Source: CAVXGU01 sp963761615 (GTDB lineage: Bacteria; Acidobacteriota; Vicinamibacteria; Vicinamibacterales; CAVVIG01). Taken from it: a DNA stretch of 64,000 bases. Made by a program: the position numbers and the translations under genes. Shown piece by piece: positions 8,823 through 18,040 of this stretch. The stretch lies in contig CAVXGU010000003.1 in NCBI GenBank assembly GCA_963761615.1, forward strand, positions 1,922,001-1,986,000, in the 5' to 3' direction. How positions within the stretch are numbered: the first letter of the stretch is position 1; every line of letters begins with the position of its first letter. The notes beneath the pieces were generated by a model that did not search any database, was not told the origin of the DNA, and worked only from the letters and a program-made list of their open reading frames with translations.

Positions 8823-9257
8823 TCAGAAAGGAATGTCGTCGTCGGTGAGCGGCTCGCCCGCGTCCGGGCCGGGGGCCGGAGCGTGGGCGCCCTCGCCGCG
8901 GTCCATCGACTGCGACCCGCCACCGCGTCCACCACCCAGCAGGACGATGCGGTCGCCACGGATCTCCGTCGTGTAGCGCTTGTTGCCGTCCTTGTCGTCC
9001 CACTGGCGGGTCTGCAGGCGGCCTTCGACGTAGATCTGCTTGCCCTTGGTGAGGTACTCGGAGAGCGACTCGGCGGTCTTGCCCCAGAGCACGATCCGGT
9101 GCCACTCGGTCTTCTCCTGACGCTGACCCGACTTGTCGTTCCAGACCTCGGTGGTGGCGAGGTTGAGCGTGGCGACGGCGGCGCCGCCAGGCGTGTAGCG
9201 GAGCTCGGCATCGCGACCGAGGTTGCCGACCAGAATGACCTTATTGACGCTTCCCAT
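8823..9257 (-). CDS. ssb: Single-stranded DNA-binding protein
   Basis: Binds single-stranded DNA in replication, repair and recombination. The 144-residue product has the OB fold (SVNKVILVGNLGRDAELRYT near the N-terminus, then VEGRLQTRQWDDKDG), a Gly/Ser-rich linker and the acidic tail TDDDIPF that recruits partner proteins. The start is set at ATG 9257 because MGSVNKVIL matches the family; the frame is open further upstream to 9308 but that would run into the adjacent palindrome. A TAGAAT -10 element lies at 9266-9271 on the same strand, so the mRNA may be nearly leaderless. Confidence 0.95.
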   Translation of the reverse strand: MGSVNKVILVGNLGRDAELRYTPGGAAVATLNLATTEVWNDKSGQRQEKTEWHRIVLWGKTAESLSEYLTKGKQIYVEGRLQTRQWDDKDGNKRYTTEIRGDRIVLLGGGRGGGSQSMDRGEGAHAPAPGPDAGEPLTDDDIPF

Positions 9258-9265
9258 GCGCGCCC

Positions 9266-9271
9266 ATTCTA
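9266..9271 (-). promoter_or_regulatory. Candidate -10 element for ssb
   Basis: TAGAAT on the minus strand, 9 bases before the ssb ATG. A start about 7 bases downstream would leave almost no 5' leader. No good -35 is visible; the position where it would fall is inside the palindrome at 9283-9300. Confidence 0.4.
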
Positions 9272-9282
9272 CATCGTCGAGA

Positions 9283-9300
9283 GCCCCGCGATCGCGGGGC
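9283..9300. terminator. 18-bp perfect palindrome after cpoB
   Basis: GCCCCGCGATCGCGGGGC is self-complementary and lies 4 bases beyond the cpoB stop on the minus strand. RNA from the Tol-Pal operon would form a very stable GC hairpin here. There is no U tract, so it may act as an RNA-stability stem or a Rho-assisted terminator. Confidence 0.5.
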
Positions 9301-9304
9301 CCCG

Positions 9305-10270
9305 TCACTGGGGCAGCTGCTGCAGGCGCTGCTTGGCCAGGATCCCGGCGGCCGCATCGGGGAAGTTGGTGGCGGCGTACTTGAGCGCTTCCTGGGCGCG
9401 ATCGTTGTCGCCCAGGTTCAGCAGCGCGAGCCCCTTGTGGAAGTACGCTTCCGGGATGGCGTCGCCGTTCGGATACGTCCGGATCGCCTTGTCGTAGGCG
9501 TCGACGGCCTGCTGGTTCTTGCCGCTCTGGAGGTACGAATCGCCGATGTAGACCTGGGCGAGGTCGGCCTGGTCGGACTTCGGCGCGGTCATGATGTAGG
9601 CCTCGAAGCCCTGAATCGCCAGGTCGTACTGACCCGCGGTGTAATCGCCGTACGCGAGGTTCCAGATCTGCTGCGGTGAGGCGCCGATCGGAATGCTCGG
9701 GGGGAGCGCCGGCGGGACGCCCGCCGGGGCGGCGCCGGGCGCCAGGGGAGCCGCCGCGCCGGGCGCCGGCGCCGCGGCCTCGGTGGGTGGGGCGGTCTGC
9801 GGGACGGCGCCAGCCGGTGCGGCGGTCGGTGCGGCGCCGGGCGCCGCCTCGGCCGCGCCGGTCGTGGCGGGTGCCGGCGCCGGCGGCAGGGTCATCTGCT
9901 GCAGCGCCTGCCGCAGCGCCTGCACCTCCTGGGAGACCGACCCGATCCGCACGTTGTTGTCGTCGACTTTCTCGCGGACGACGCGCAGATCATTCGACAC
10001 GCCATCGATCACGAGCTTCTGGTCGGCGAGCGACTTGCGCGTCGCGTTGGTCTGCTCGTCGATCCGCTGGTTCAGCTTCGCCAGGGCATCGTCGACCGAC
10101 TTCTGCATCGCGTTGATGAGGTTCTGCATGAGCTGTGTCTGCTCCTGCAGGATGCGGATGTCCGCCATCATCTGCTGCGTCTCCTTGTTCGCCGCCGAGG
10201 CTGGCGCGGCGGCGAACCAGGCGACCGTGGCGACGACGACGACGAGCGTGCGAGGGTGGCTGTGCATCAT
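9305..10270 (-). CDS. cpoB: Tol-Pal accessory protein CpoB (YbgF)
   Basis: Periplasmic coordinator of the Tol-Pal system and peptidoglycan synthesis. The 321-residue product has a signal peptide ending near ASAANKE, an N-terminal coiled coil (about residues 28-125, many Gln/Leu heptads), an Ala/Pro-rich linker of about 70 residues, and C-terminal TPR repeats (QIWNLAYGDYTAGQYDLAIQ onward). This architecture is the CpoB pattern. It is the last gene of tolQ-tolR-tolA-tolB-pal-cpoB, 18 bases after pal. ATG codons at 10270 and 10267 are both possible starts. Confidence 0.9.
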   Translation of the reverse strand: MMHSHPRTLVVVVATVAWFAAAPASAANKETQQMMADIRILQEQTQLMQNLINAMQKSVDDALAKLNQRIDEQTNATRKSLADQKLVIDGVSNDLRVVREKVDDNNVRIGSVSQEVQALRQALQQMTLPPAPAPATTGAAEAAPGAAPTAAPAGAVPQTAPPTEAAAPAPGAAAPLAPGAAPAGVPPALPPSIPIGASPQQIWNLAYGDYTAGQYDLAIQGFEAYIMTAPKSDQADLAQVYIGDSYLQSGKNQQAVDAYDKAIRTYPNGDAIPEAYFHKGLALLNLGDNDRAQEALKYAATNFPDAAAGILAKQRLQQLPQ

Positions 10271-10288
10271 GGCGGACCTGTCGTGGCG

Positions 10289-10879
10289 CTACTGCGCCGT
10301 GATGACGAAGTGTGCGCGGCGGTTCTTGGCCCAGGCCGCCTCGGTGTGGCCAGGGTCGAAGGGGAACTCCTTGCCGTAGCTGACCGTACGCAGGCGGTCG
10401 GCGGAGACGCCCAGCGACACCAGATAGGCCCGGGCGGCGACAGCCCGGCGTTCGCCCAGGGCCAGATTGTACTCGGCGGTCCCGCGCTCGTCGCAATGTC
10501 CTTCGATGGTCACGGTCCACCGCGGATTCTGCTTGAGGATGGCCGCGTTGGCCTCGAGCACCTTCTGGCCCGCGGCGTCGATCTGGCTGCTGTCGTACTC
10601 GAAGAACACCGGCTCGAGCGGCGAATTCCGGTTGAGGTCCTCGAGGGTCTTGGTCGAAATGGGGTTCTCGGCGACGGGCTCGGGCGGCACCGGCACGGGC
10701 TCGGTGGCCGGTTCGGGAGGCGCCGGGGGACGGGCGGGGGCCGCCGAGTTCGCGGCCGCCGGCGGGGGCGGCGTCGGACGCTCGACCGGGGCTTTCTTGC
10801 CGGCGCAGCCGGCGAGTGCCAGCGCTGCGAAGAGGGTTACCGCGTAGAGGGCGGCTCGGGCCGCGGGGCGTGAGGTCAT
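10289..10879 (-). CDS. pal: Peptidoglycan-associated lipoprotein Pal
   Basis: Outer-membrane lipoprotein that binds peptidoglycan through an OmpA-like domain. The signal peptide ends in the lipobox LALAGC, followed by a Pro/Ala-rich linker and the OmpA_C domain (VFFEYDSSQIDAAG, EGHCDERGTAEYNLALGERRA, and Arg residues near NRRAHF). The motif order and the 196-residue length are typical. It sits 16 bases after tolB and before cpoB in the Tol-Pal operon. Confidence 0.95.
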   Translation of the reverse strand: MTSRPAARAALYAVTLFAALALAGCAGKKAPVERPTPPPPAAANSAAPARPPAPPEPATEPVPVPPEPVAENPISTKTLEDLNRNSPLEPVFFEYDSSQIDAAGQKVLEANAAILKQNPRWTVTIEGHCDERGTAEYNLALGERRAVAARAYLVSLGVSADRLRTVSYGKEFPFDPGHTEAAWAKNRRAHFVITAQ

Positions 10880-10895
10880 CGCTCGCTCCTGTCAG

Positions 10896-12285
10896 TCAAT
10901 TTGACCAGTCGGGCATGTAATTGTTCCCGTCCCGGGTGACCTGCCGCAGGTCCTGTCCGGTGCGGGAGATGGTGAAGATCTGCGCCTTGCCGGATCGCGT
11001 GGACATGAACGCCATGTGGCGTCCGTTGGGCGCCCAGCTCGGACTCTCGTTGGTGCCCTGGCCGAAGGTCAGCTGGCGGACGTGGCGCGTGGCGAGGTCG
11101 ATCACCTTGATGTCGTTGCCGGGGCCGGTGCGCGATGCGTAGGCGATCTCGTTGAACGGCGCCGGCGACCACGTCGGACGGTCGCAGTACGCTTCGGAGG
11201 TCAGCCGCTGCAGGTTCAGTCCGTCGGCGCTCATGATGTAGATCTGCGGCGAGCCGCTGCGGTCCGACGTGAACGCGATCTGCGCGCCGGAAGGCGACCA
11301 GGTCGGCGTGACGTCGTTCGCGGGATTGTTCGTGAGCCGGCGGACGTTGGAGCCGTCGGCGTTGGCGACGTAGATCTCGGCGTTGCCGTCGCGGGTCGAG
11401 GTGAACGCAATGCGCGTGCCGTCGGGCGACCAGACCGGGAGCCAGTTCTCGCCCTCGCCGTGCGTGAGCTCCGACATGGTCCCGCTGTAGATGTGCGCGA
11501 TGAAGATGTTCGCCGGTCCGCGGCGGTACGACGTGTACGCGATCGAGCGGCCGTCGGGCGACCACTTCGGCGTGATGTTCAGCGACAGCCCGGTCGTGAC
11601 CCGCCGCTGGTTCGCGCCGTCGTAGTCGGAGATGTAGATCTCCCGCGCGCCCCGGTTCTTGAGCGTGCCGATCATCTGCTCGCCGTCGCGATCGGAGTCG
11701 AACGTGAGCTTGGTCCGCGCGACGCCGCGCAGCCCGCGCTGGGTCTGGTGGAGCTCGTCGGAGATCGTGTGGGCGTACAGCCGCGCGTCTTTGGCCGATC
11801 CGGAATACTCCTGGCCGAAGGCCTGGTGGTGCGTCCGGACGTTGAAGAGGCGCACGTCCACCTGGATGCCCGTCGACGAGGCCTGCACCGTTCCGATCAC
11901 GACGCCATCCGCGTTCAGCTCGTGCCAGGCGTCGAACGGCACGTCGCTCATCGAGTGCGCCGCCGGCACCGTCCCGTAGACGTCGCGCGGAATCAGGGCG
12001 AACTCGCGCTCGAAGGCGAGGTCGTCGAAGAGAACCTGCGGAGATCGTCTTGGCGGCGTCGACGACGGCGGCGTCGGTGGAGAGGGGGATGAAGGCCGGC
12101 ACCGCCAGCCGCGGCGGCGCGCCGCCCTCGCCCGTGATCGTGGTCGAGATCTCGGCCGGCTGCTGGGACGCAGGCGGCGTCGCGGGCGCCTGCGCCGACG
12201 GCGCCTGGGCGCGCGGCACGGACGCCGCGAGGCCGATGGCGGCGCAGGCGGCGAGAAGAGCCATCCGGAAGTCTGTGGGTTTCAT
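10896..12285 (-). CDS. tolB: Tol-Pal beta-propeller protein TolB (one frameshift)
   Basis: Periplasmic protein with an N-terminal domain and a C-terminal six-bladed beta-propeller that contacts Pal. WD40-like PD40 repeats are clear: ITPKWSPDGRSIAYTSYR, LPVWSPDGTRIAFTS, VTPTWSPSGAQIAFTS, and a final SPSWAPNGRHMAFMS. The frame breaks near 12040, where an apparent extra C separates VVDAAKTIS from QVLFDDLAFEREFALIP; repaired length is about 462 residues. The signal peptide is followed by a Pro/Ala/Gln stretch. The ATG at 12285 overlaps the tolA-like stop (ATGA). Confidence 0.92.
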
Positions 12286-13058
12286 CGTGTGTACTGAAAG
12301 GTCAAATTGACGCCCAGCGTCTCGTTCGGGTACTCGGCAGGCAGCGGCGGCAGGGTGCCCGTACGGGCGACGGCGCCTTCCGCGCCCAGGTCGAGGGTGA
12401 CGTCGCCGCTCGACTTGGCGACTGCGATGTTCGTGAGGCGCCCGTCCCGCTCGATCACGAAGTGGATGACCGCCTCGGCGGCGACGCCGCCGTTCGATTC
12501 CCAGTGGCTGCGGACGCGCTGGACCATGGTCGCCACGTAGTCAGGACAGCAGAAGTTCCCCACGTCGAGCGTCACGCCGGCTCCGGCGCCTCCGCCCGTC
12601 GCGAGCCCGAAGCCCATGCCCCGTGCCCCGGTTTCTGCAACCGATGTGCCGGGTGTGACCTCGGCCCCGCGAGTCGGCGTCCGGCCCCGCGCCTGCGGTG
12701 GCGTGGGACGCTCGGGCGTGGGCTCGCGCGCGGTCGTCTGCCGGCCCTGGGTTGGCACGGTCATCTTCGGCGTGCTCGTCGCCGGCGGCCGCACGGCCTC
12801 CGGACGCTTCGGGGGAGGCTCGACGGTCTGCACGGGCCGTCCGCCGATCGAGGACGTGCCGCCGTTCGACGGCCCCGACGAACCGCCGAGGGTGATCCGC
12901 ATGACGTTGGTGGGCTCGGGCGCCCGGCGCAGCCAGGCGACGGGAGCGAGCAGGAGCCCTGCGATGAGCGCCGCGTGCCCGACAATCGAAACCGCCACCA
13001 TGCGCTGGAGCCCCTGCGGGGCCTGCGCGCGGTCGCGGAGGACGTCGGTGACGTCCAT
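12282..13058 (-). CDS. tolA: TolA/TonB-like energy-transducing protein
   Basis: Inner-membrane protein expected to link TolQ/TolR to Pal/TolB. One N-terminal membrane segment (about residues 20-44, MVAVSIVGHAALIAGLLLAP) is followed by a Pro/Thr/Arg-rich periplasmic spacer (about 50-150) and a C-terminal TonB-like domain (YVATMVQRVRSHWESNGGV, then VIHFVIERDGRLTNIAV). The spacer is proline-rich like TonB rather than the long Ala/Lys helix of enterobacterial TolA, so the name rests on gene position between tolR and tolB. It abuts tolR with no gap. Confidence 0.82.
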   Translation of the reverse strand: MDVTDVLRDRAQAPQGLQRMVAVSIVGHAALIAGLLLAPVAWLRRAPEPTNVMRITLGGSSGPSNGGTSSIGGRPVQTVEPPPKRPEAVRPPATSTPKMTVPTQGRQTTAREPTPERPTPPQARGRTPTRGAEVTPGTSVAETGARGMGFGLATGGGAGAGVTLDVGNFCCPDYVATMVQRVRSHWESNGGVAAEAVIHFVIERDGRLTNIAVAKSSGDVTLDLGAEGAVARTGTLPPLPAEYPNETLGVNLTFQYTR

Positions 13059-13517
13059 TCATCGCTCTCCCGGCCGGCGGGTCAGGATGGCGAGGTTCTC
13101 GACACCGGCCGCCTTCAGTCGGTCGATGACGTCCATCACCTCGCCGAGCGGCACGCCCGTGTCCCCCCGCAGATAGACGTCCTTCTTCGAGGCCGTCTCC
13201 AGCCGCTGGCGGACGCGCTCGGTGAGCACGTCCGCGTTCACGGCCTCGTCGTCCAGGTAGACGACGTGGTTCTGCGCGTAGGCCAGGGGAATGGTGACGA
13301 ACATCCGCTCGCTCATCAGACCGGAGGCCCGCGTCGCCACGGGGAGCGTGACGTCGATGCCGCGCTGGATCATCGGTGCCGTCACCATGAAGATGATGAG
13401 CAGCACCAGCATCACGTCGACGAGCGGCACGACGTTGATCTCCGAGAGCGACGTCGCCACCCGTCGGCCCCGCCCGCGACCGGGCGCCGACGCGGCCTGC
13501 GGCTGAATCGCGGGCAT
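13059..13517 (-). CDS. tolR: ExbD/TolR-family membrane protein
   Basis: Proton-channel partner of TolQ. The 152-residue product has one membrane segment (VPLVDVMLVLLIIFMVT) containing the aspartate (PLVDVM) that carries protons in this family. It is followed by a periplasmic domain ending VENLAILTRR. The ATG at 13517 gives the usual short cytoplasmic N-terminus (MPAIQPQAASAPGRGR). It lies 2 bases after the tolQ stop. Confidence 0.93.
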   Translation of the reverse strand: MPAIQPQAASAPGRGRGRRVATSLSEINVVPLVDVMLVLLIIFMVTAPMIQRGIDVTLPVATRASGLMSERMFVTIPLAYAQNHVVYLDDEAVNADVLTERVRQRLETASKKDVYLRGDTGVPLGEVMDVIDRLKAAGVENLAILTRRPGER

Positions 13518-13519
13518 GG

Positions 13520-14299
13520 CTAGGTGAAGTTCCTCTCGGCGATGTTCAGGAACTCCATGGCGAAGTCGTCCATCCCGGACGCGAACGTCTTCACGCGGTT
13601 CGTCAGGTAGTTGTAGAACATCACCGCCGGAATGGCGGCCGCCAGCCCCATCGCGGTGGCGATGAGCGCCTCGGCGATGCTCGGACCGACGATGCCGAAG
13701 TTGGTCGACCCGGTCTCGCCGATGCTCTGGAACGCCATCATGATGCCCCACACCGTGCCGAACAGCCCGATGAACGGCGACACGCTCGCGGTCGTGGCGA
13801 GGATCGGGACGAAGCGCTCGAGCTTGTTGAGCTCGACGGCCGAGGCGCGCATGAGCGCACGATCGACGGCCGGCAGACTCTTCAAGGTAGGACGCGGCGC
13901 CGCCCCGCCTGGATGGGCCGCCGCCGCATCGTGGCCCGGCTGCTGCCGCAGCTGTGCCGTGAGCTCGGCGTAGCCGGCCTGGAAGAGGCCCACGAGCGGG
14001 CTGTCGCCGAGCGATCGGCACACGGCCTGAACCTCCGAGAACTTGCTGCTGCGACGGAAGACGTCGAGAAACTGCGCCGACTGCCGCGCGCCGCGCCGGA
14101 AGGTCCAGAGCTTGAAGAGAAAGACGCCCCAGGACACGATCGAGAAGAGCACCAGGAACGAGAGCACCGCGATGGAGACGGCGCTGAGGCTCGAGAGAAT
14201 GGTACTGATGGTGCCCGTCGTGGTCGTTCGCAGAGCGGGTGCAGGATTGCCGTCAGCCTGCAGAAGCAGGGCGAAGGTCAGGCTTCCGAGCGTGCGCAA
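13520..14299 (-). CDS. tolQ: MotA/TolQ/ExbB proton channel protein TolQ
   Basis: Multi-pass membrane protein forming the proton channel with TolR. Three membrane regions are evident (near ILSFLVLFSIVSWGVFLF, then FVPILATTASVSPFIGLFGTVWGIM, then ALIATAMGLAAAIPAVMFY). The GLFGTVWGIM signature is characteristic. A TTG at 14299 is chosen as the start because GGAGG lies 5 bases upstream and it gives a compact N-terminus (259 residues). An ATG at 14359 in frame would add 20 Arg/Pro-rich residues with no ribosome site. It is the first gene of the Tol-Pal operon, divergent from recN. Confidence 0.92.
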   Translation of the reverse strand: MRTLGSLTFALLLQADGNPAPALRTTTTGTISTILSSLSAVSIAVLSFLVLFSIVSWGVFLFKLWTFRRGARQSAQFLDVFRRSSKFSEVQAVCRSLGDSPLVGLFQAGYAELTAQLRQQPGHDAAAAHPGGAAPRPTLKSLPAVDRALMRASAVELNKLERFVPILATTASVSPFIGLFGTVWGIMMAFQSIGETGSTNFGIVGPSIAEALIATAMGLAAAIPAVMFYNYLTNRVKTFASGMDDFAMEFLNIAERNFT

Positions 14300-14411
14300 A
14301 CGGTCCTCCGGACGAACAGGTGCGCCGCTGGGACAGCGCGAACGTGCACACAATAGCACGCCGTGTGATCGCTGTCAAACCTATGTTATGATTGGAGTTC
14401 TCCCGCTTTCG

Positions 14412-16139
14412 ATGCTTCGCTTCCTCAGCATCAAACGGCTCGCGGTCATCGAGGCGGCCGAGGTCGAGTTCGAGCCCGGTCTCAACGTCCTGACAGGGGA
14501 GACCGGCGCCGGCAAGTCGATTCTCGTCGAGGCCGTCGGGCTGCTGCTCGGCGACCGGGCCTCCGGCGACCTCGTGCGTACCGGCGAAGACACCGCCGCC
14601 ATCGAGGCGATCTTCGAGCTCGACGAGCCGGGCGGACGTCGCGAGCTCCTGCTGCGGCGCGACGTCACCGCGCAGGGACGCAGCCGCGCGTTCGTCGATG
14701 GCGCCCTGACGACGGTCGGTGCCCTCAAGGAACTTGCCGCCGGACTCGTCGAGCTCCACGGCCAGCACGAACACCAGACGCTGCTCGACGCGGGCACCCA
14801 TCTCGCCGTGATCGATGCCTTCGGACGCCTGGAGGCGGGCGCCGCCGACCTGGCGGCGCGCTTCGAGCGGTGGCGCGCGGCGTCGGACGCGCTGGATCGC
14901 CTCCGGCGCACGCTGGCGGACCGCGACGCGCGTCGTGAGGTCGCCGCGTTCCAGTTCGGCGAGATCGATCGGATTGCGCCGCGCCCGGCGGAGGACGAGG
15001 CGCTGGCGGCGACGCGGCAGGTGCTCGCGAGCGCCGATCGGATCCTGCGCCTGTGCGAAGAAGGCTACGCCTCGCTGTATGACAGCGACGGGTCCGTCCT
15101 CGGGCAGCTGGGCGCCGTGTGGCGCCGCGTGGCGGATCTCGCGGCGCTCGACCCGCAGTTCCGGCCGTACCTCGACGCCCGGGACGGCATCAAGTCGCAG
15201 CTCGAGGATCTGGCGACGTTCCTGCGCCGCTACGCCGACGGCGTCGATGCCTCTCCGGCCAGACTGCAGCAGGCCGAGGAGCGTCTCGCGCAGCTCGAGC
15301 GCCTGAAGCGCCGGTACGGTCCGACGCTGGCCGACGTGCTCGCCCGGCACCGGGCGCTCGCCGACGAACTCGCCGATCTCGACCAGGGCGACACGCGGCT
15401 GGCCACGCTGACGACCGAGCAGGGTGCGGCGCGCGACGGCTACCTGTCGGCGGCCCGGGCCCTGTCGGGCGAGCGCCGGCGCGCTGCTCGCGACCTGGCG
15501 GGCGCGCTGGAGCGCCAGCTCCAGGACCTCGCCATGGAGGCCACGCGCTTCGAGGTGCGGTTCAACGACGCGCCGCTCCCGGAGACGGCGTGGAGCGCGT
15601 CGGGGATCGACGCCGCCGAGTTCTACGTCTCGCCCAATCCCGGCGAGGACCTCCGCCCCCTGGCGCGCGTCGCGTCGGGCGGGGAGCTCTCCCGGATCAT
15701 GCTGGCCATCAAGACGCTGACTGCCGCGTCGCGGCACGGCTTCAGCGAGGGACTGGCGCGACCGCCGAGCGCCGCGGCGCCCGGCCTCGTGTTCGACGAA
15801 GTCGACGCCGGGATCGGCGGACGCGTCGCGGAGGTGGTCGGCCGGAAGCTCCACGCGCTCGGCTCGGTCTTCCAGGTGCTGTGCATCACGCACCTGCCGC
15901 AGATCGCCGCGCTCGCCGACACGCATTACGTGATCGCCAAGCGCGTGCAGGCCGGGCGGACGGTGACCACGGTGACCCGCGTGGCGGGGGAGCAGCGAGT
16001 CGAGGAGTTGGCCCGGATGATTGGCGGCCAGGAGATCACGGAACGCATTCGGGCATCCGCCCGCGAGATGCTGGGGAGAGGCGAATCACGAGCGAAAGGC
16101 GAAAGCGAAAGGTCGAAAGCGAAGGCGCGAAGGTCCTAA
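14412..16139 (+). CDS. recN: DNA repair protein RecN
   Basis: SMC-like ATPase in double-strand break repair. The start MLRFLSIKRLAVIE at ATG 14412 and Walker A TGETGAGKSI match the family. A long coiled-coil middle follows, then the ABC signature VASGGELSRIMLA and Walker B-like LVFDEVDAGIGG. The 575-residue length is typical. Another ATG at 14388 is in frame but adds a non-family octapeptide. The 3' end (16091-16133) is built of repeated GCGAAAG words coding a Lys/Ser/Arg tail that looks like repeat DNA absorbed into the gene. The stop abuts the miaB ATG. Confidence 0.95.
   Translation: MLRFLSIKRLAVIEAAEVEFEPGLNVLTGETGAGKSILVEAVGLLLGDRASGDLVRTGEDTAAIEAIFELDEPGGRRELLLRRDVTAQGRSRAFVDGALTTVGALKELAAGLVELHGQHEHQTLLDAGTHLAVIDAFGRLEAGAADLAARFERWRAASDALDRLRRTLADRDARREVAAFQFGEIDRIAPRPAEDEALAATRQVLASADRILRLCEEGYASLYDSDGSVLGQLGAVWRRVADLAALDPQFRPYLDARDGIKSQLEDLATFLRRYADGVDASPARLQQAEERLAQLERLKRRYGPTLADVLARHRALADELADLDQGDTRLATLTTEQGAARDGYLSAARALSGERRRAARDLAGALERQLQDLAMEATRFEVRFNDAPLPETAWSASGIDAAEFYVSPNPGEDLRPLARVASGGELSRIMLAIKTLTAASRHGFSEGLARPPSAAAPGLVFDEVDAGIGGRVAEVVGRKLHALGSVFQVLCITHLPQIAALADTHYVIAKRVQAGRTVTTVTRVAGEQRVEELARMIGGQEITERIRASAREMLGRGESRAKGESERSKAKARRS
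16091..16133 (+). repeat. Short imperfect GCGAAAG tandem repeat in the recN 3' end
   Basis: About six degenerate copies of a 6-8 base word (GCGAAAG/CGAAGG) lie just before the recN stop. They encode a low-complexity basic tail not expected in RecN, so the repeat probably moved or expanded here. Confidence 0.5.
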
Positions 16140-17477
16140 ATGGCACAGAAGTACTTGATCGAGACGTTCGGCTGTCAGATGAACGTGCACGACTCCGAGC
16201 GGATGGCCGGCCTGCTCGAGCAGGCGGGGTACGAGGCGACCGACGATGCGGCGGATGCCGACGTCGTGGTGATCAACACCTGCAGCGTTCGCGAGCGGGC
16301 GGAGGAGAAGCTCTATACGCGCCTTGGCGAGCTCCGGGAGCTCGCGCTCGAGACGGGCCACGATCCGGTGGTCGCCGTGGCGGGCTGCGTGGCGCAGCAG
16401 GAAGGCGAGACGCTCGTTCGCCGCTCGTCCGGTGTTGCCGACGTCATCGTGGGTACGCAGGCCATCCGCCAGCTGCCCATGCTGGTGCAGGAGGCGGCCA
16501 CGCGGGACCGGCGGTCGCGGCCGGTCGTCGACCTGAATCCGTACGACGACGTGACGTTCCCGCTCGGCGTGGCGCGCCGTGGCGATCCGGTCAGGGCCTA
16601 CGTCACGATCATCGAGGGCTGCAACGAGTTCTGCAGCTTCTGCGTCGTCCCGTACACGCGGGGACACGAGCGCATGCGGCCGAAGGCCGACATCCTCGCC
16701 GAGGTCCGCGAGGCGGCGGGGTCGGGGCGTCCCGAGATTCAGCTGCTCGGGCAGATCGTGAACCACTACGCGGCGCCCGACGATCCGGACTGCGACTTCG
16801 CGGGGTTGCTCGAGGCCGTGCACGAGGTGCCGGGGGTCGAGCGGATCCGGTTTGCAAGCCCGCATCCGCGGCACGTGACGCCGAGGCTGCTCGCGGCGAT
16901 GGCGGGGCTGCCGAAGGTGTGCCGCCACCTCCACCTGCCGGTTCAGTCAGGGTCGTCCCGGGTGCTCGAGGCGATGCGGCGGCGGTATTCGCGGGAGAGC
17001 TACCTGGCGCTCGTCGACGCGATCCGCGAGGCGCTGCCGGGCATTGCGCTGTCGACCGATATGATCGTCGGGTTTCCTGGTGAGACGCCGGAGGACTTCG
17101 ACGAGACGATGAGCCTGGTCGCGCAGGTCCGGTATCACAGCATGTTCTCGTTCAAGTACTCGACGCGCCCCAATACGCTGGCCGAGCGCCGCATGGCCGA
17201 CGACGTGGGGGAGGACGAGAAGAGGCGCCGGATCGTGGCGCTCCAGGCGCAGCAGCGGGAGATCCAGCTCGCGATCAACGAGGCGATGGTCGGCGCCGAC
17301 GTGGACGTCCTGGTCGACGCGGCCAGCCGGCGACGGCAGACGGAGCTCTCGGGGCGGACGGGCACGAACGTGGTCGTGAATCTGCCGGGGCCTGCGGACT
17401 GGATCGGCCGGACGCTGCCGGTGCGGATCGAGCGGGCGGGTCCGCACAGCGTCTGGGGTCAGGCCGTGCGGGTGTAA
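16140..17477 (+). CDS. miaB: tRNA-2-methylthio-N6-dimethylallyladenosine synthase MiaB
   Basis: Radical-SAM methylthiotransferase modifying A37 of tRNAs. The N-terminal MTTase domain starts YLIETFGCQMNVHDSE, with further cysteines in INTCSVR and VAGCVAQ. The radical SAM motif CNEFCSFC binds the 4Fe-4S cluster, and a C-terminal TRAM domain ends near SVWGQAVRV. The 445-residue length is typical, and FGCQMNVHDSE favours MiaB over RimO. The ATG at 16140 immediately follows the recN stop, so the two are probably co-transcribed. Confidence 0.95.
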   Translation: MAQKYLIETFGCQMNVHDSERMAGLLEQAGYEATDDAADADVVVINTCSVRERAEEKLYTRLGELRELALETGHDPVVAVAGCVAQQEGETLVRRSSGVADVIVGTQAIRQLPMLVQEAATRDRRSRPVVDLNPYDDVTFPLGVARRGDPVRAYVTIIEGCNEFCSFCVVPYTRGHERMRPKADILAEVREAAGSGRPEIQLLGQIVNHYAAPDDPDCDFAGLLEAVHEVPGVERIRFASPHPRHVTPRLLAAMAGLPKVCRHLHLPVQSGSSRVLEAMRRRYSRESYLALVDAIREALPGIALSTDMIVGFPGETPEDFDETMSLVAQVRYHSMFSFKYSTRPNTLAERRMADDVGEDEKRRRIVALQAQQREIQLAINEAMVGADVDVLVDAASRRRQTELSGRTGTNVVVNLPGPADWIGRTLPVRIERAGPHSVWGQAVRV

Positions 17478-17498
17478 GCTCGGACCAGAGGGGCAGTC

Positions 17499-17984
17499 AT
17501 GCAAATCGAGATGTCCATCAAGGGGCTGATGGTCGACCCGGTCACGAACCTGCCGATCGTGATCCTGCGCGACAAGGACGGCCAGAAGGTGCTGCCGATC
17601 TGGGTCGGGATCCCGGAGGCCAATGCCATCGCGCTGCAGATGGAAAACGTCTCGACCCCGCGGCCGATGACACACGACCTGCTCCGCAACATCATCCAGG
17701 ATCTGAAGGCATCGGTGCAGAAGGTCGTGGTCTGCGACCTGCAGGAGAACACGTTCTACGCGCTCATCTATCTCGCGCTGAACGGTCAGACCCTGGCCAT
17801 CGATGCGCGTCCGAGCGACGCCATCGCGCTGGCGTTGCGGACGCGGTCGCCGATCTTCGTCGAGGACACGGTCATCGACCACGCGGCCGCGGCCGAATTC
17901 TCGTCGGAGAAGAGCGACGCGGAGCGCCTGCACAAGTGGCTGGAGAGCCTCGACCTCGACGATTTGGGGAAGTACAAGATGTAG
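17499..17984 (+). CDS. Bifunctional nuclease family (DUF151) protein
   Basis: 161-residue member of the BFN/DUF151 family (MSIKGLMVDPVTNLPIVIL, VLPIWVGIPEANAIAL, IDARPSDAIALALR are family hallmarks). Plant and some bacterial homologues have been reported with nuclease activity, but the role in most bacteria is unknown. AGAGGGG about 6 bases before the ATG is a good Shine-Dalgarno. It follows miaB by 21 bases, and miaB-BFN linkage is recurrent. The following genes have their own promoter at 17989. Confidence 0.88.
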   Translation: MQIEMSIKGLMVDPVTNLPIVILRDKDGQKVLPIWVGIPEANAIALQMENVSTPRPMTHDLLRNIIQDLKASVQKVVVCDLQENTFYALIYLALNGQTLAIDARPSDAIALALRTRSPIFVEDTVIDHAAAAEFSSEKSDAERLHKWLESLDLDDLGKYKM

Positions 17985-17988
17985 TTCG

Positions 17989-18017
17989 TTGACTTCCCGG
18001 CGACCCCCTCCTAGAAT
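17989..18017 (+). promoter_or_regulatory. Near-consensus sigma-70-type promoter for parAB
   Basis: TTGACT (17989-17994), a 17-base spacer and TAGAAT (18012-18017). Each box matches consensus at five of six positions. Transcription would start near 18024, 17 bases before the parA ATG. The -35 lies only 5 bases after the upstream stop codon. Confidence 0.75.
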
Positions 18018-18040
18018 ACCCGCGACTCCCTCAGGCCTCC